Part shown: in pieces, positions 17,032 through 24,822 of the stretch | Layout: the number at the start of each line of letters is the position of its first letter | Numbering within the stretch: position 1 is the stretch's first letter | Origin: Bacteroidetes bacterium 47-18 | GTDB lineage: Bacteria; Bacteroidota; Bacteroidia; Chitinophagales; Chitinophagaceae | DNA: 64,000 nucleotides | Reading direction: 5' to 3' | Assembly (NCBI GenBank): GCA_001897155.1 | Contig: MKSF01000037.1 | Location: forward strand, 179,421 to 243,420 | Notes under the pieces: model-generated | Seen by the model: only the letters and a program-made list of their open reading frames with translations | What the model was told of the DNA's origin: nothing | Database searches by the model: none | Made by a program: the position numbers and the translations under genes

Positions 17032-17358
17032 GTGAAATATCTGGCGCTTCTTTTAAGTCTGCTGATGCAGGTGCTTACCTGTCTTCCCTGTAGTGATACG
17101 GAGGAATGCAGGCCTGTGACCGCCCATGTCGCAAATGACGGCATACCCTCTCACGAGGACCACCGGCATGAAAATGAGCGTTGCTCTCCTTTCTGTGTCT
17201 GCAGTTGCTGCGCCGCCGTTACCGTCTGTATCCCAGAGATATATCCCCTTATGCCCGTCCCGGAGAAATTTGAAACAGCCATCTCCTATATTATGGGGCA
17301 GGAGCAATTCCATTCTTACGAAGACCAGAAGATCTGGCAGCCCCCTCAGCTCAGCTAA
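17032..17358 (+). CDS. Cys/His-rich DUF6660-type exported protein
   Basis: The 108-residue protein starts at GTG, with a short signal sequence (MKYLALLLSLLMQVLTCLPC). It carries a histidine run (HEDHRHENE) and the cysteine cluster CSPFCVCSCC, ending IWQPPQLS. This pattern matches the small DUF6660 family found in Bacteroidota just upstream of CusA/CzcA pumps. The Cys/His content suggests periplasmic binding of soft metals, which is inference. The pump gene follows after 230 bp. Only 5 nt separate the -7 element from the GTG. Confidence 0.75.
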   Translation: MKYLALLLSLLMQVLTCLPCSDTEECRPVTAHVANDGIPSHEDHRHENERCSPFCVCSCCAAVTVCIPEIYPLMPVPEKFETAISYIMGQEQFHSYEDQKIWQPPQLS

Positions 17359-17588
17359 TGTTTTAAAAAATTACCGGTATCCCGTTTCCGCGTTGCACTA
17401 TGGCAGCCGGGGAAGCTGATATTATGCTTTTCCCGTAACGTCTGCCCGTCAGCATCAGCTTCGGCCGATAGCGGCTCTGTGTATGCTTTTCAGCCATGCG
17501 CCGCAGGCTGCTGATCCCTCCCGGGAGCAGGTGTCGGCAACCGTTACCGTCTATCCGTATTATTTACACTTAAAACTTATCTGACCAT

Positions 17589-20500
17589 ATGCTGGATAAC
17601 ATCATTCGGTTTAGTATCAAGAATAAACTTATCATTGGTATTATGACGCTCGGGCTCCTGGTCTGGGGTAGTTGGAGCCTTTCCCGGCTTCCCCTGGACG
17701 CAGTGCCCGACATTACAAACAACCAGGTGCAGATTATTACGCTGACACCTACGCTGGCAGCCCAGGAAACAGAGCAGCTGGTCACATTTCCCATCGAACA
17801 AAGCATTGCGAATATTCCTGATATTGAAGAGGTGCGTTCTATTTCAAGATTCGGGCTGTCCGTAATAACGGTGGTATTCAAAGAAAAGGTGGATATCTAC
17901 TTTGCCCGGCAACTGATCAGCGAAAGGCTGCAGGAAGCCGCAGAGCAGATACCCCCGGGTATAGGCAAGCCGGAAATGGCACCTGTAAGCACAGGCCTGG
18001 GAGAAATATATCAATATGTGATCCACCCGGCCAAAGGCGCCGAGGATAAATATTCCGCTATGGACCTGCGGATCATGCAGGACTGGATCGTGGCACGGCA
18101 GTTATATGGATTGGCAGGCGTGGCGGAGGTCAACAGCTTCGGAGGCCGGCTCAAGCAATATGAAGTGGCCATTCACCCGGACAGGCTGAAAGGTATGAAC
18201 ATTACGGTCTCTGAAGTATTTGAGGCGCTGGCCCGCAATAATGAAAATACCGGGGGCGCATATATTGACAAAAAGCCGAATGCTTACTTTATCAGGAGCG
18301 TAGGACTGATAAGCTCTTTTAAAGACATTGAGCAGATCATGGTTAAAAAGGTCAATAATATCCCGGTGCTGATCCGGGATGTGGCCGAAGTAAGGCTGGG
18401 GTCCGCCATCCCTTACGGCGCGCTTACCTATAACGGTGAAAAGGAAGTCGTAGGCGGTATCGTAATGATGCTGAAAGGTGCCAACAGCAATGAGGTGGTA
18501 CAGCGTGTCAGGGACAGGATGAAAATTATTCAGCAAAGCCTGCCGGAAGATGTGGTGATAGAGCCTTTTCTTGACCGGACCGACCTGGTGAGCCGGGCTG
18601 TAAGCACTGTAAAGACCAACCTGGTGGAGGGTGCCCTTATTGTGATATTTGTGCTGGTCCTTTTCCTTGGTAACCTGAGAGCCGGCTTAATAGTCGCTTC
18701 TGCTATCCCGCTATCACTCCTTTTTGCTATCGGTATGATGCACCTGTTCGGCATCAGCGCCAACCTTATGAGCCTTGGCGCAATAGATTTCGGGCTCATC
18801 GTGGATGGCGCGGTCATCATCGTGGAAGCGGTCATGCATCATCTCGGGCTACGCGGGCGGAACAGGACGTTTACACGGCAGGAAATGGATGAGGAGGTTT
18901 TCACTGCGGCTTCCGGTATAAGAAGCAGCGCAGCTTTTGGAGAGATCATTATCCTTGTTGTGTACCTGCCTATCCTGGCCCTTGTGGGTGTGGAAGGTAA
19001 GATGTTCAGGCCTATGGCGCAGACGGTATGCTTTGCCATATTGGGCGCGCTGGTGCTTTCGCTCACCTATATCCCTATGATGTCCGCGCTGTTGCTGTCC
19101 AGGACGGTAACTTCCAGGAAAACGTTTTCAGACAGGATGATGAGCTTCTTTCAGCGTTACTATGAGCCGCTCCTGAAAAAGGCAATCCGATTAAAATACC
19201 TGGTGATAGGCGTTGCCATCGCGGTTTTTGGACTGTCGGTTATAGTATTTAACAGGCTGGGAGGAGAATTTATACCCCAGCTTCAGGAAGGTGATTATGC
19301 ATTTCACTGCATTCTCCCGCCCGGGACTTCACTATCACAGAGCATAGAGACGTCTATGCTGGCCAGCCGGATCATCAAATCCTTTCCGGAAGTAAAAATG
19401 GTAATAGGTAAGACCGGGACGGCAGAAGTGCCTACCGACCCGATGCCGCCTGAGGCCACGGATATGATCATTGTCCTGAAGCCCAAACGGGAATGGGCCA
19501 CTACTAAGGATTATAAAGCGCTTGCAGACAGTATGATGAAGCGGCTGGAAGTGATTCCGGGCGTCTTTTTTGAAGCGTCACAGCCTATCCAGATGCGTTT
19601 TAATGAACTGATGACAGGTGTAAGGCAGGATGTTGCCGTCAAGATATTCGGGGAAAATATTGATTCCCTGGCGGCCAGCGCCAGGGCGGTTTCCGCGCAG
19701 TTGCAACTGGTGTCGGGTGTTTCGGCTCCCCAGGTGGAATCTACCGTGGGTCTGCCGCAGATAACTATAGAATATGACCGGAATATACTGGCAGGCTACG
19801 GACTCAGCATTAATGATGTCAATAAGGTCATCAGCACTGCTTTTGCAGGCGGTATAGCGGGCATTGTATTTGAAAATGAACGGCGCTTCGACCTTGTGGT
19901 CAGGTTTCATGAGGACCGCCGCGTATCCATAGAAGATGTAAGGAATCTCTTTATCCCGGTGCCCGGCGGTAGCCAGATACCGCTTTACCAGGTAGCCGGG
20001 ATAGCCTTTAAGGAAGGTCCGGCCCAGATCAGCAGGGAGGGTGGAAAAAGAAGGATCGTGATCGGCTTTAACGTGGACGGCAGGGATGTGGAGTCTGTTG
20101 TGAAAGATGTGCAGGACCGCCTCAGTAAGCACGTAAAGCTGCCGGTGGGCTATTACTTTACCTATGGCGGAACATTTGAAAATCTCAGGGAAGCATCTCA
20201 GCGGCTTGGCATTGCCGTGCCGGTAGCGCTGGGCTTTATTTTTTTCCTGCTGTTTCTCACCTTCAGGTCGGTAAAGGACAGCCTGCTGATCTTTACTGCC
20301 ATTCCTATGTCGGCCATCGGCGGTGTATTTGCGCTCCTGCTGCGTGGTATGCCGTTCAGCATATCGGCGGGTATCGGCTTTATTGCGCTGTTCGGTGTGG
20401 CTGTTTTGAACGGTATCGTCTTGCTGGGTACCTTCAACCAGCTCGAAAAAGATGGTATGACTGATTTGCTGCAGCGGGTGTATGAGGGTACACGGGCGAG

Positions 20501-21899
20501 GCTGCGCCCGGTGCTGATGACCGCCACCGTAGCCTCTTTAGGCTTTTTACCTATGGCCGTTTCCTCCGGCGCCGGTGCTGAGGTGCAGAAGCCGCTGGCA
20601 ACAGTGGTGATCGGCGGGCTCTTATCCGCAACTTTATTAACACTGATCGTATTGCCGGTATTATATATCCTGTTTAATGCGAAAAAGAAACAAGCTCTCC
20701 TCAGGGTAGCCCTTCCGGGAACGCTTACCGGCCTGTTCATAATGATTGCGTTGTCTTCAGGCGCGCAGGAACGGAGATCGCTGGAGGAACTGCTGTCAAT
20801 GTCAGGTAATAATATCAGGCTGCAGATCAATACGGCTCAGCAGCTCCGGAATGCTTATGAGGGCAGGGGCGTACAGTGGTTGCCCCGGACTGGAATATTT
20901 ATTGAAAATGAAGACCTGAGGCCGAGTGATTATGTAGGCATCTGGAAATTGGGCGTCAGCCAGGAGCTGGCCTGGCCCGGCACCTACAGCGCGCAAAGAC
21001 AATGGTACCATAAGCAGGCCGACCGGATGCAGGCCGGCCGGCAGGTAATCACGGCAGAGCTGGAACGTGATATCAGTGCCGCCTATTACCGGTTGTGGTA
21101 CCTGCAGGAAAGGCTATTCCTCTTTGAACGGCTGGACAGCTTGTACGCCGACTTGGATGCGGCGGCACGTCTGAAGGTACGGGCCGGTGACAGGCCCGGC
21201 CTGGACAGCATCGTATCTAATGTAAAATGGAAAGAGATAAGGGCTTACCTCTTCCAGGTAACCAAAGAAATAGAAGCCGGCCAGGTGGTATTATCAAGGC
21301 TGCTGAACACGGAGGCCCGGTTTCTGCCTGTAGCTGCCACGCTTCCCCGGATAGCCTTTTCCCTACAGCCGGAAGCGGGTACGCATCCCGAAATAACAGT
21401 TCAGCAGCAGCAACTGGCCATAGCGGAACAGGAACTGAAAATGCTCAGGAGAAGCCAGTTGCCGGATTTTTCCGGGCGGGTGTTCTCTCAACGTATCATG
21501 GGCATGCCCGATCCTTTTTCAGGCTTTTCCTTTACGGTGTCCCTTCCTGTTTTCAGCTACGGCACGAACAAACAGAAGCTGAAGGCGGCCAGGGCGGGCA
21601 TACAGATAGAAGAGCAGGAGCTCTACTTCACCCGTCAGAAGGTGGAAGCGGACAGGCGCAGTGCGTTGCTGACAGTTGAAAAGAACAGCCTGCTTTTACA
21701 TTTTTATGAAACGGAAGGATTAAGGCAATCGAAAGAAATCATTGCTGCGGCCACCCTTTCCTATACTGCGGGAGAAATAAGCTTCGCTGAATTATCCCAA
21801 TATCTTACGCAGGCTATAGAAGTAGAGAACAGCTATCTCGACAATCTGAATAATTACAACCAGTCTGTAATAGAATATCAATATTATACCTATAAGTAA
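17589..21899 (+). CDS. CusA/CzcA heavy-metal RND pump fused to a TolC-like outer-membrane factor
   Basis: The 1436-residue fusion has residues 1 to about 1030 as a complete heavy-metal RND permease. Twelve TM helices are expected, the charged TM4 segment AIDFGLIVDGAVIIVEA holds the proton-relay aspartates, and two periplasmic porter/docking loops are present. After LFNAKKKQ (about 1027-1034) a hydrophobic stretch (about 1037-1055, LPGTLTGLFIMIALSSGAQ) acts as a membrane crossing or internal signal. The last about 375 residues form a coiled-coil TolC/CusC-like outer-membrane factor (SLEELLSMSGNNIRLQ ... FSFTVSLPVFSYGTNK ... SFAELSQYLTQAIEVENSYL). Together these make inner-membrane pump and outer channel in one polypeptide for Cu/Ag or Co/Zn/Cd export. 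The adaptor gene follows at 23 bp. The fusion is known in Bacteroidota. Confidence 0.95.
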   Translation: MLDNIIRFSIKNKLIIGIMTLGLLVWGSWSLSRLPLDAVPDITNNQVQIITLTPTLAAQETEQLVTFPIEQSIANIPDIEEVRSISRFGLSVITVVFKEKVDIYFARQLISERLQEAAEQIPPGIGKPEMAPVSTGLGEIYQYVIHPAKGAEDKYSAMDLRIMQDWIVARQLYGLAGVAEVNSFGGRLKQYEVAIHPDRLKGMNITVSEVFEALARNNENTGGAYIDKKPNAYFIRSVGLISSFKDIEQIMVKKVNNIPVLIRDVAEVRLGSAIPYGALTYNGEKEVVGGIVMMLKGANSNEVVQRVRDRMKIIQQSLPEDVVIEPFLDRTDLVSRAVSTVKTNLVEGALIVIFVLVLFLGNLRAGLIVASAIPLSLLFAIGMMHLFGISANLMSLGAIDFGLIVDGAVIIVEAVMHHLGLRGRNRTFTRQEMDEEVFTAASGIRSSAAFGEIIILVVYLPILALVGVEGKMFRPMAQTVCFAILGALVLSLTYIPMMSALLLSRTVTSRKTFSDRMMSFFQRYYEPLLKKAIRLKYLVIGVAIAVFGLSVIVFNRLGGEFIPQLQEGDYAFHCILPPGTSLSQSIETSMLASRIIKSFPEVKMVIGKTGTAEVPTDPMPPEATDMIIVLKPKREWATTKDYKALADSMMKRLEVIPGVFFEASQPIQMRFNELMTGVRQDVAVKIFGENIDSLAASARAVSAQLQLVSGVSAPQVESTVGLPQITIEYDRNILAGYGLSINDVNKVISTAFAGGIAGIVFENERRFDLVVRFHEDRRVSIEDVRNLFIPVPGGSQIPLYQVAGIAFKEGPAQISREGGKRRIVIGFNVDGRDVESVVKDVQDRLSKHVKLPVGYYFTYGGTFENLREASQRLGIAVPVALGFIFFLLFLTFRSVKDSLLIFTAIPMSAIGGVFALLLRGMPFSISAGIGFIALFGVAVLNGIVLLGTFNQLEKDGMTDLLQRVYEGTRARLRPVLMTATVASLGFLPMAVSSGAGAEVQKPLATVVIGGLLSATLLTLIVLPVLYILFNAKKKQALLRVALPGTLTGLFIMIALSSGAQERRSLEELLSMSGNNIRLQINTAQQLRNAYEGRGVQWLPRTGIFIENEDLRPSDYVGIWKLGVSQELAWPGTYSAQRQWYHKQADRMQAGRQVITAELERDISAAYYRLWYLQERLFLFERLDSLYADLDAAARLKVRAGDRPGLDSIVSNVKWKEIRAYLFQVTKEIEAGQVVLSRLLNTEARFLPVAATLPRIAFSLQPEAGTHPEITVQQQQLAIAEQELKMLRRSQLPDFSGRVFSQRIMGMPDPFSGFSFTVSLPVFSYGTNKQKLKAARAGIQIEEQELYFTRQKVEADRRSALLTVEKNSLLLHFYETEGLRQSKEIIAAATLSYTAGEISFAELSQYLTQAIEVENSYLDNLNNYNQSVIEYQYYTYK

Positions 21900-21922
21900 A
21901 ACATTTTAAAAAAGAAGAATTT

Positions 21923-23164
21923 ATGAGAAGCTATTTGAATGCGGCCGCTTTACTGTTACTCCTGGCTAATGTACAGTGCAGGACCGGTACAAAAGAGGAG
22001 GCACAAAAGCATCAGGCCGCAGCAATACCCGGTCATGAGCATGAAGAGGGTACGGTAACATTCAGTGAAGCGCAGCTAAAAGCCGTTGGCATACAGATAG
22101 GGCATATGGAGAATAAGCAGCTCACCAGCTCCCTCAAAGCTAACGGTATACTGAAAGTGCCTAACCAGAATAAGGCTACAATCAATTCGCTCTATAGCGG
22201 GATCGTACAGAAGATACTCGTAGAGCCGGGCTATCACGTCAAAAAGGGACAGGTCATTGCCACGATAGCCAATCCTGAATTTATACAGGTGCAGAGCGAC
22301 TACCTGAACACCCTGTCCCAGGTCAGGAAAGCGGAGCAGGAAGCGGAAAGGCAGCGTATGCTGTATGAAGGCAATGCCGGGGCTTTAAAAAACCTGCAGG
22401 CGGCGGAAACGGAACTCAGGACGCTTCGGAATATGAAAGCCATGTATGAGCAGCAGATCCGGCTGATGGGGGTGGCGCCGGCATTCGTCTCCAATGGTAA
22501 TATGATCTCGGAACTGTCGGTGCGGAGCCCTATTGCCGGGACGGTAAGCAAAATAGGGGTCGAGATAGGGGCTTTTGTCAGTACTGCCGCCCTGATAGCG
22601 GAAGTAATAGATAACAGCCAGTTGCACTTAGACCTTTTTGTCTATGAGCAGGACCTGGCAAAGCTTAACGACCGCCAGACCATACACTTTACGCTTACCA
22701 ACAATCCCGGCAGGGAATATGACGCACGGATATTTTCTATGGGCAATACGTTCGAGGATGAAACCAAGGCTGTGTCCATTCATGCGAAGGTGCTGGGAGA
22801 TAAAACGGGATTGATAGACGGTATGAGCGTTACCGCGGTGGTCAGCCTGGACCAGGCTACGGTGAAAGCCGTTCCCAATGAGGCTATTGTCACGGATAAG
22901 GGAAAGGATTATATCTTTGTGGTAACGGAAGCAGACACGGAGGAAGCCCATGATCACGGGGGAGCACATGCTCATGAGCCGGAAACGATACAGGGGAGCT
23001 ATACGTTTAAAAAAGTGCTGGTCGCCAGGGGCACATCCGATGTAGGTTATACAGAGATCACCGTATTGGGAAACCTGCCTGAACATGCCAGGATCGTAAC
23101 CAAAGGGGCCTTCTTTGTAATTGCTAAAATGAATGATACGGGAGAGCATAATCATGCCCATTGA
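21923..23164 (+). CDS. RND efflux periplasmic adaptor (CusB/CzcB type), lipoprotein
   Basis: The 413-residue membrane-fusion protein links the RND pump to the outer channel. The signal ends in lipobox ANVQC (Cys19). The barrel-sandwich lipoyl half-motif GIVQKILVEPGYHVKKGQVIATIANPEF is at about 93-120, a coiled-coil hairpin (about 120-170) follows, and then beta-barrel and membrane-proximal domains. Histidine-rich stretches (HEHEEG near the start, HDHGGAHAHEPE near 340, terminal EHNHAH) suggest metal binding. It is co-transcribed with the fused pump, 23 bp upstream. Confidence 0.95.
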   Translation: MRSYLNAAALLLLLANVQCRTGTKEEAQKHQAAAIPGHEHEEGTVTFSEAQLKAVGIQIGHMENKQLTSSLKANGILKVPNQNKATINSLYSGIVQKILVEPGYHVKKGQVIATIANPEFIQVQSDYLNTLSQVRKAEQEAERQRMLYEGNAGALKNLQAAETELRTLRNMKAMYEQQIRLMGVAPAFVSNGNMISELSVRSPIAGTVSKIGVEIGAFVSTAALIAEVIDNSQLHLDLFVYEQDLAKLNDRQTIHFTLTNNPGREYDARIFSMGNTFEDETKAVSIHAKVLGDKTGLIDGMSVTAVVSLDQATVKAVPNEAIVTDKGKDYIFVVTEADTEEAHDHGGAHAHEPETIQGSYTFKKVLVARGTSDVGYTEITVLGNLPEHARIVTKGAFFVIAKMNDTGEHNHAH

Positions 23165-23183
23165 CGGGGAATGAACAAAAGAC

Positions 23184-23196
23184 GTAATAAGATTAC
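23184..23196 (+). promoter_or_regulatory. Candidate operator: GTAATaagATTAC palindrome
   Basis: A perfect inverted repeat of 5-bp arms with a 3-bp spacer lies 21 bp before the start of the Fur-family gene. Its half-site GTAAT also occurs twice in the promoter at 16993-17011. Autoregulation by the downstream regulator is an inference. Confidence 0.35.
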
Positions 23197-23217
23197 AGGA
23201 ACTTAAATATAATTCAT

Positions 23218-23634
23218 ATGTCTACGGAAAATAAGCTGCTTCATAAAAATACCAGGCCTACCAGCATGCGCATCCTGGTGTACGATTTCTTAAATGAGCA
23301 ACCGGCAGCCGTATCCCTTTCTGAAATAGAAAGCGGATTTCACAATGCGGACAGGACAACTATTTACCGGACGCTGAAAACATTTGAAGAAAAGGGCATT
23401 GTACACAGTATCCAGGAAAATCATACGACCAGATATATGCTGTGCCATGACGGGTGTAATGAAGCAACGCATAAGGACTGGCATCTGCATTTTTATTGCA
23501 GGATATGTAAGCAGACTACCTGCCGGGAAGATTTTAAGATCCCGCAGCAGGAAGCGGCTGCCTTCCGGATCGATGAGATCCGCTTATTTGCCAAAGGTAT
23601 CTGTGAGCAGTGTATGGAAGAGCAGGGAGAATAG
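23218..23634 (+). CDS. Fur family metalloregulator
   Basis: The 138-residue DNA-binding regulator has a winged helix including RTTIYRTLKTFEEKGIVHSI (about 42-61). The dimerisation/metal domain has H-D-G-C, a WHLHFYC-type histidine cluster, and two CxxC-type pairs (CRIC near 96 and CEQC near 130) for the structural zinc. Position downstream of the efflux pump and 3.8 kb before the P-ATPase gene suggests it controls metal export and possibly senses Zn or Ni. It is shorter than classical Fur (about 148) but within the range of the family. A palindrome just upstream may be its own operator. Confidence 0.92.
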   Translation: MSTENKLLHKNTRPTSMRILVYDFLNEQPAAVSLSEIESGFHNADRTTIYRTLKTFEEKGIVHSIQENHTTRYMLCHDGCNEATHKDWHLHFYCRICKQTTCREDFKIPQQEAAAFRIDEIRLFAKGICEQCMEEQGE

Positions 23635-23733
23635 CATTTAAGGAGTCGGGAGCCTGCTGCGGATGTAACCGGTATTCATTGTTCAGGCGGCCCGGAGTAT
23701 ACCGGCCGTTCCTTTACGGGTACGCATTAAAAG

Positions 23734-23765
23734 AACCGGCGGACTTTTAAGTCCGCCGGTTTTTT
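23734..23765. terminator. Bidirectional terminator
   Basis: A perfect 13-bp stem (AACCGGCGGACTT/AAGTCCGCCGGTT) with T-runs on both strands lies between the convergent Fur-family gene and the OmpA-family gene. Confidence 0.88.
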
Positions 23766-23781
23766 AATATTTAAGGGGCTT

Positions 23782-24789
23782 TTACTGTACCAGCAGCGAA
23801 AGCTCTACTCTTCTCGCTTGCTGTTCATTGCTGCCGTTATCTATACCGTGGTACATGGTAAGGATATCCCTGGCATCTAATCCGCATTGCAGTAAATACT
23901 GTTTAACGGCTTCTGCCCTTTTAAAAGATAATTCGTTATTGTATTTTGCGCTGCCGGTATGGCTGGCAAATCCCCTGACAACGACGGTTACCCTCGGGGA
24001 GTTTTCTTTGACAAGTGCTGCCAGTTGTTTCAGCGTAGCCTTATCTTCATTTGAAATGGCTGACTTATTATTACCGAAATAAATATTCCGGTGATAGTCC
24101 TGCAGGCCCTTCAGCAGCATATCGTTTGAATTATCAATGATAATAGTGCGGTTATTCACATTGGCATTCTTTTTTTCTACCTGTGCATTAAGCTCATTAA
24201 GCCTGTTTTTCAATGCTGCGATCTCGCTGTCATAATCATTGCTTTTCAGGTCTCTGGATAGCTGGTTCAGTACCCGCAGCTCCTCGTTGAGGGCACTAAC
24301 CTGGTTCTGGCGGCGCATCTCTTCATCCTGTGGCAATACTCCGCTGGTCCCGGTGCCGGGCACGAGGTTGTTCCTGTTCTGGTAAGAAGGGTCGTAATAG
24401 TAAGGCGATGGTGTTATGGACTGCTGATAGCCGGCAGGCGGCGGGTAATAATTCATCCTGCCGTTATTCATATTCAGCATCAGCATATCTATCCTGCTGT
24501 TGATGCGGTCAAATTCGCGATACAGCCTGAAATCGGCGCTCATATCGTCCCTGTTGCTCCCGTCTTTTGTCTTGAAGGCATCGTCCATCTGTCGGTTGAT
24601 GGTCAGCTCCCGCCTTCTTTTTTCCATTTGCTTACGTTTTTTATCCGCTATATTATCCAGGAATGCATTCAGCTCGTCCTTGGTCATAACGATCTCTCCC
24701 TGCTCTTCGGTCTTGCTCTGGGAATAGGTAAATGAATGGATCCCCAAGCCAGCAAAAGCCAAAAACAAGTATTTTAATTGTATTTTCAT
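23782..24789 (-). CDS. OmpA family outer-membrane/peptidoglycan-binding protein
   Basis: The 335-residue exported protein has a signal peptide MKIQLKYLFLAFAGLGIHSFTYSQ. A charged helical region (about 30-75), a Tyr/Pro/Asn-rich segment (about 110-145) and a predicted coiled coil (about 155-200) precede the C-terminal OmpA domain (about 220-335). The OmpA domain carries VVVRGFASHTGSAKYNNELSFKRAEAVKQYLLQCG, the usual peptidoglycan-binding core. It lies 33 bp downstream of the 729-residue barrel protein and is likely co-transcribed with it. Confidence 0.88.
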   Translation of the reverse strand: MKIQLKYLFLAFAGLGIHSFTYSQSKTEEQGEIVMTKDELNAFLDNIADKKRKQMEKRRRELTINRQMDDAFKTKDGSNRDDMSADFRLYREFDRINSRIDMLMLNMNNGRMNYYPPPAGYQQSITPSPYYYDPSYQNRNNLVPGTGTSGVLPQDEEMRRQNQVSALNEELRVLNQLSRDLKSNDYDSEIAALKNRLNELNAQVEKKNANVNNRTIIIDNSNDMLLKGLQDYHRNIYFGNNKSAISNEDKATLKQLAALVKENSPRVTVVVRGFASHTGSAKYNNELSFKRAEAVKQYLLQCGLDARDILTMYHGIDNGSNEQQARRVELSLLVQ

Positions 24790-24822
24790 CTTTGAAACAG
24801 TTTTATGGTGTTAGGAATCAAT

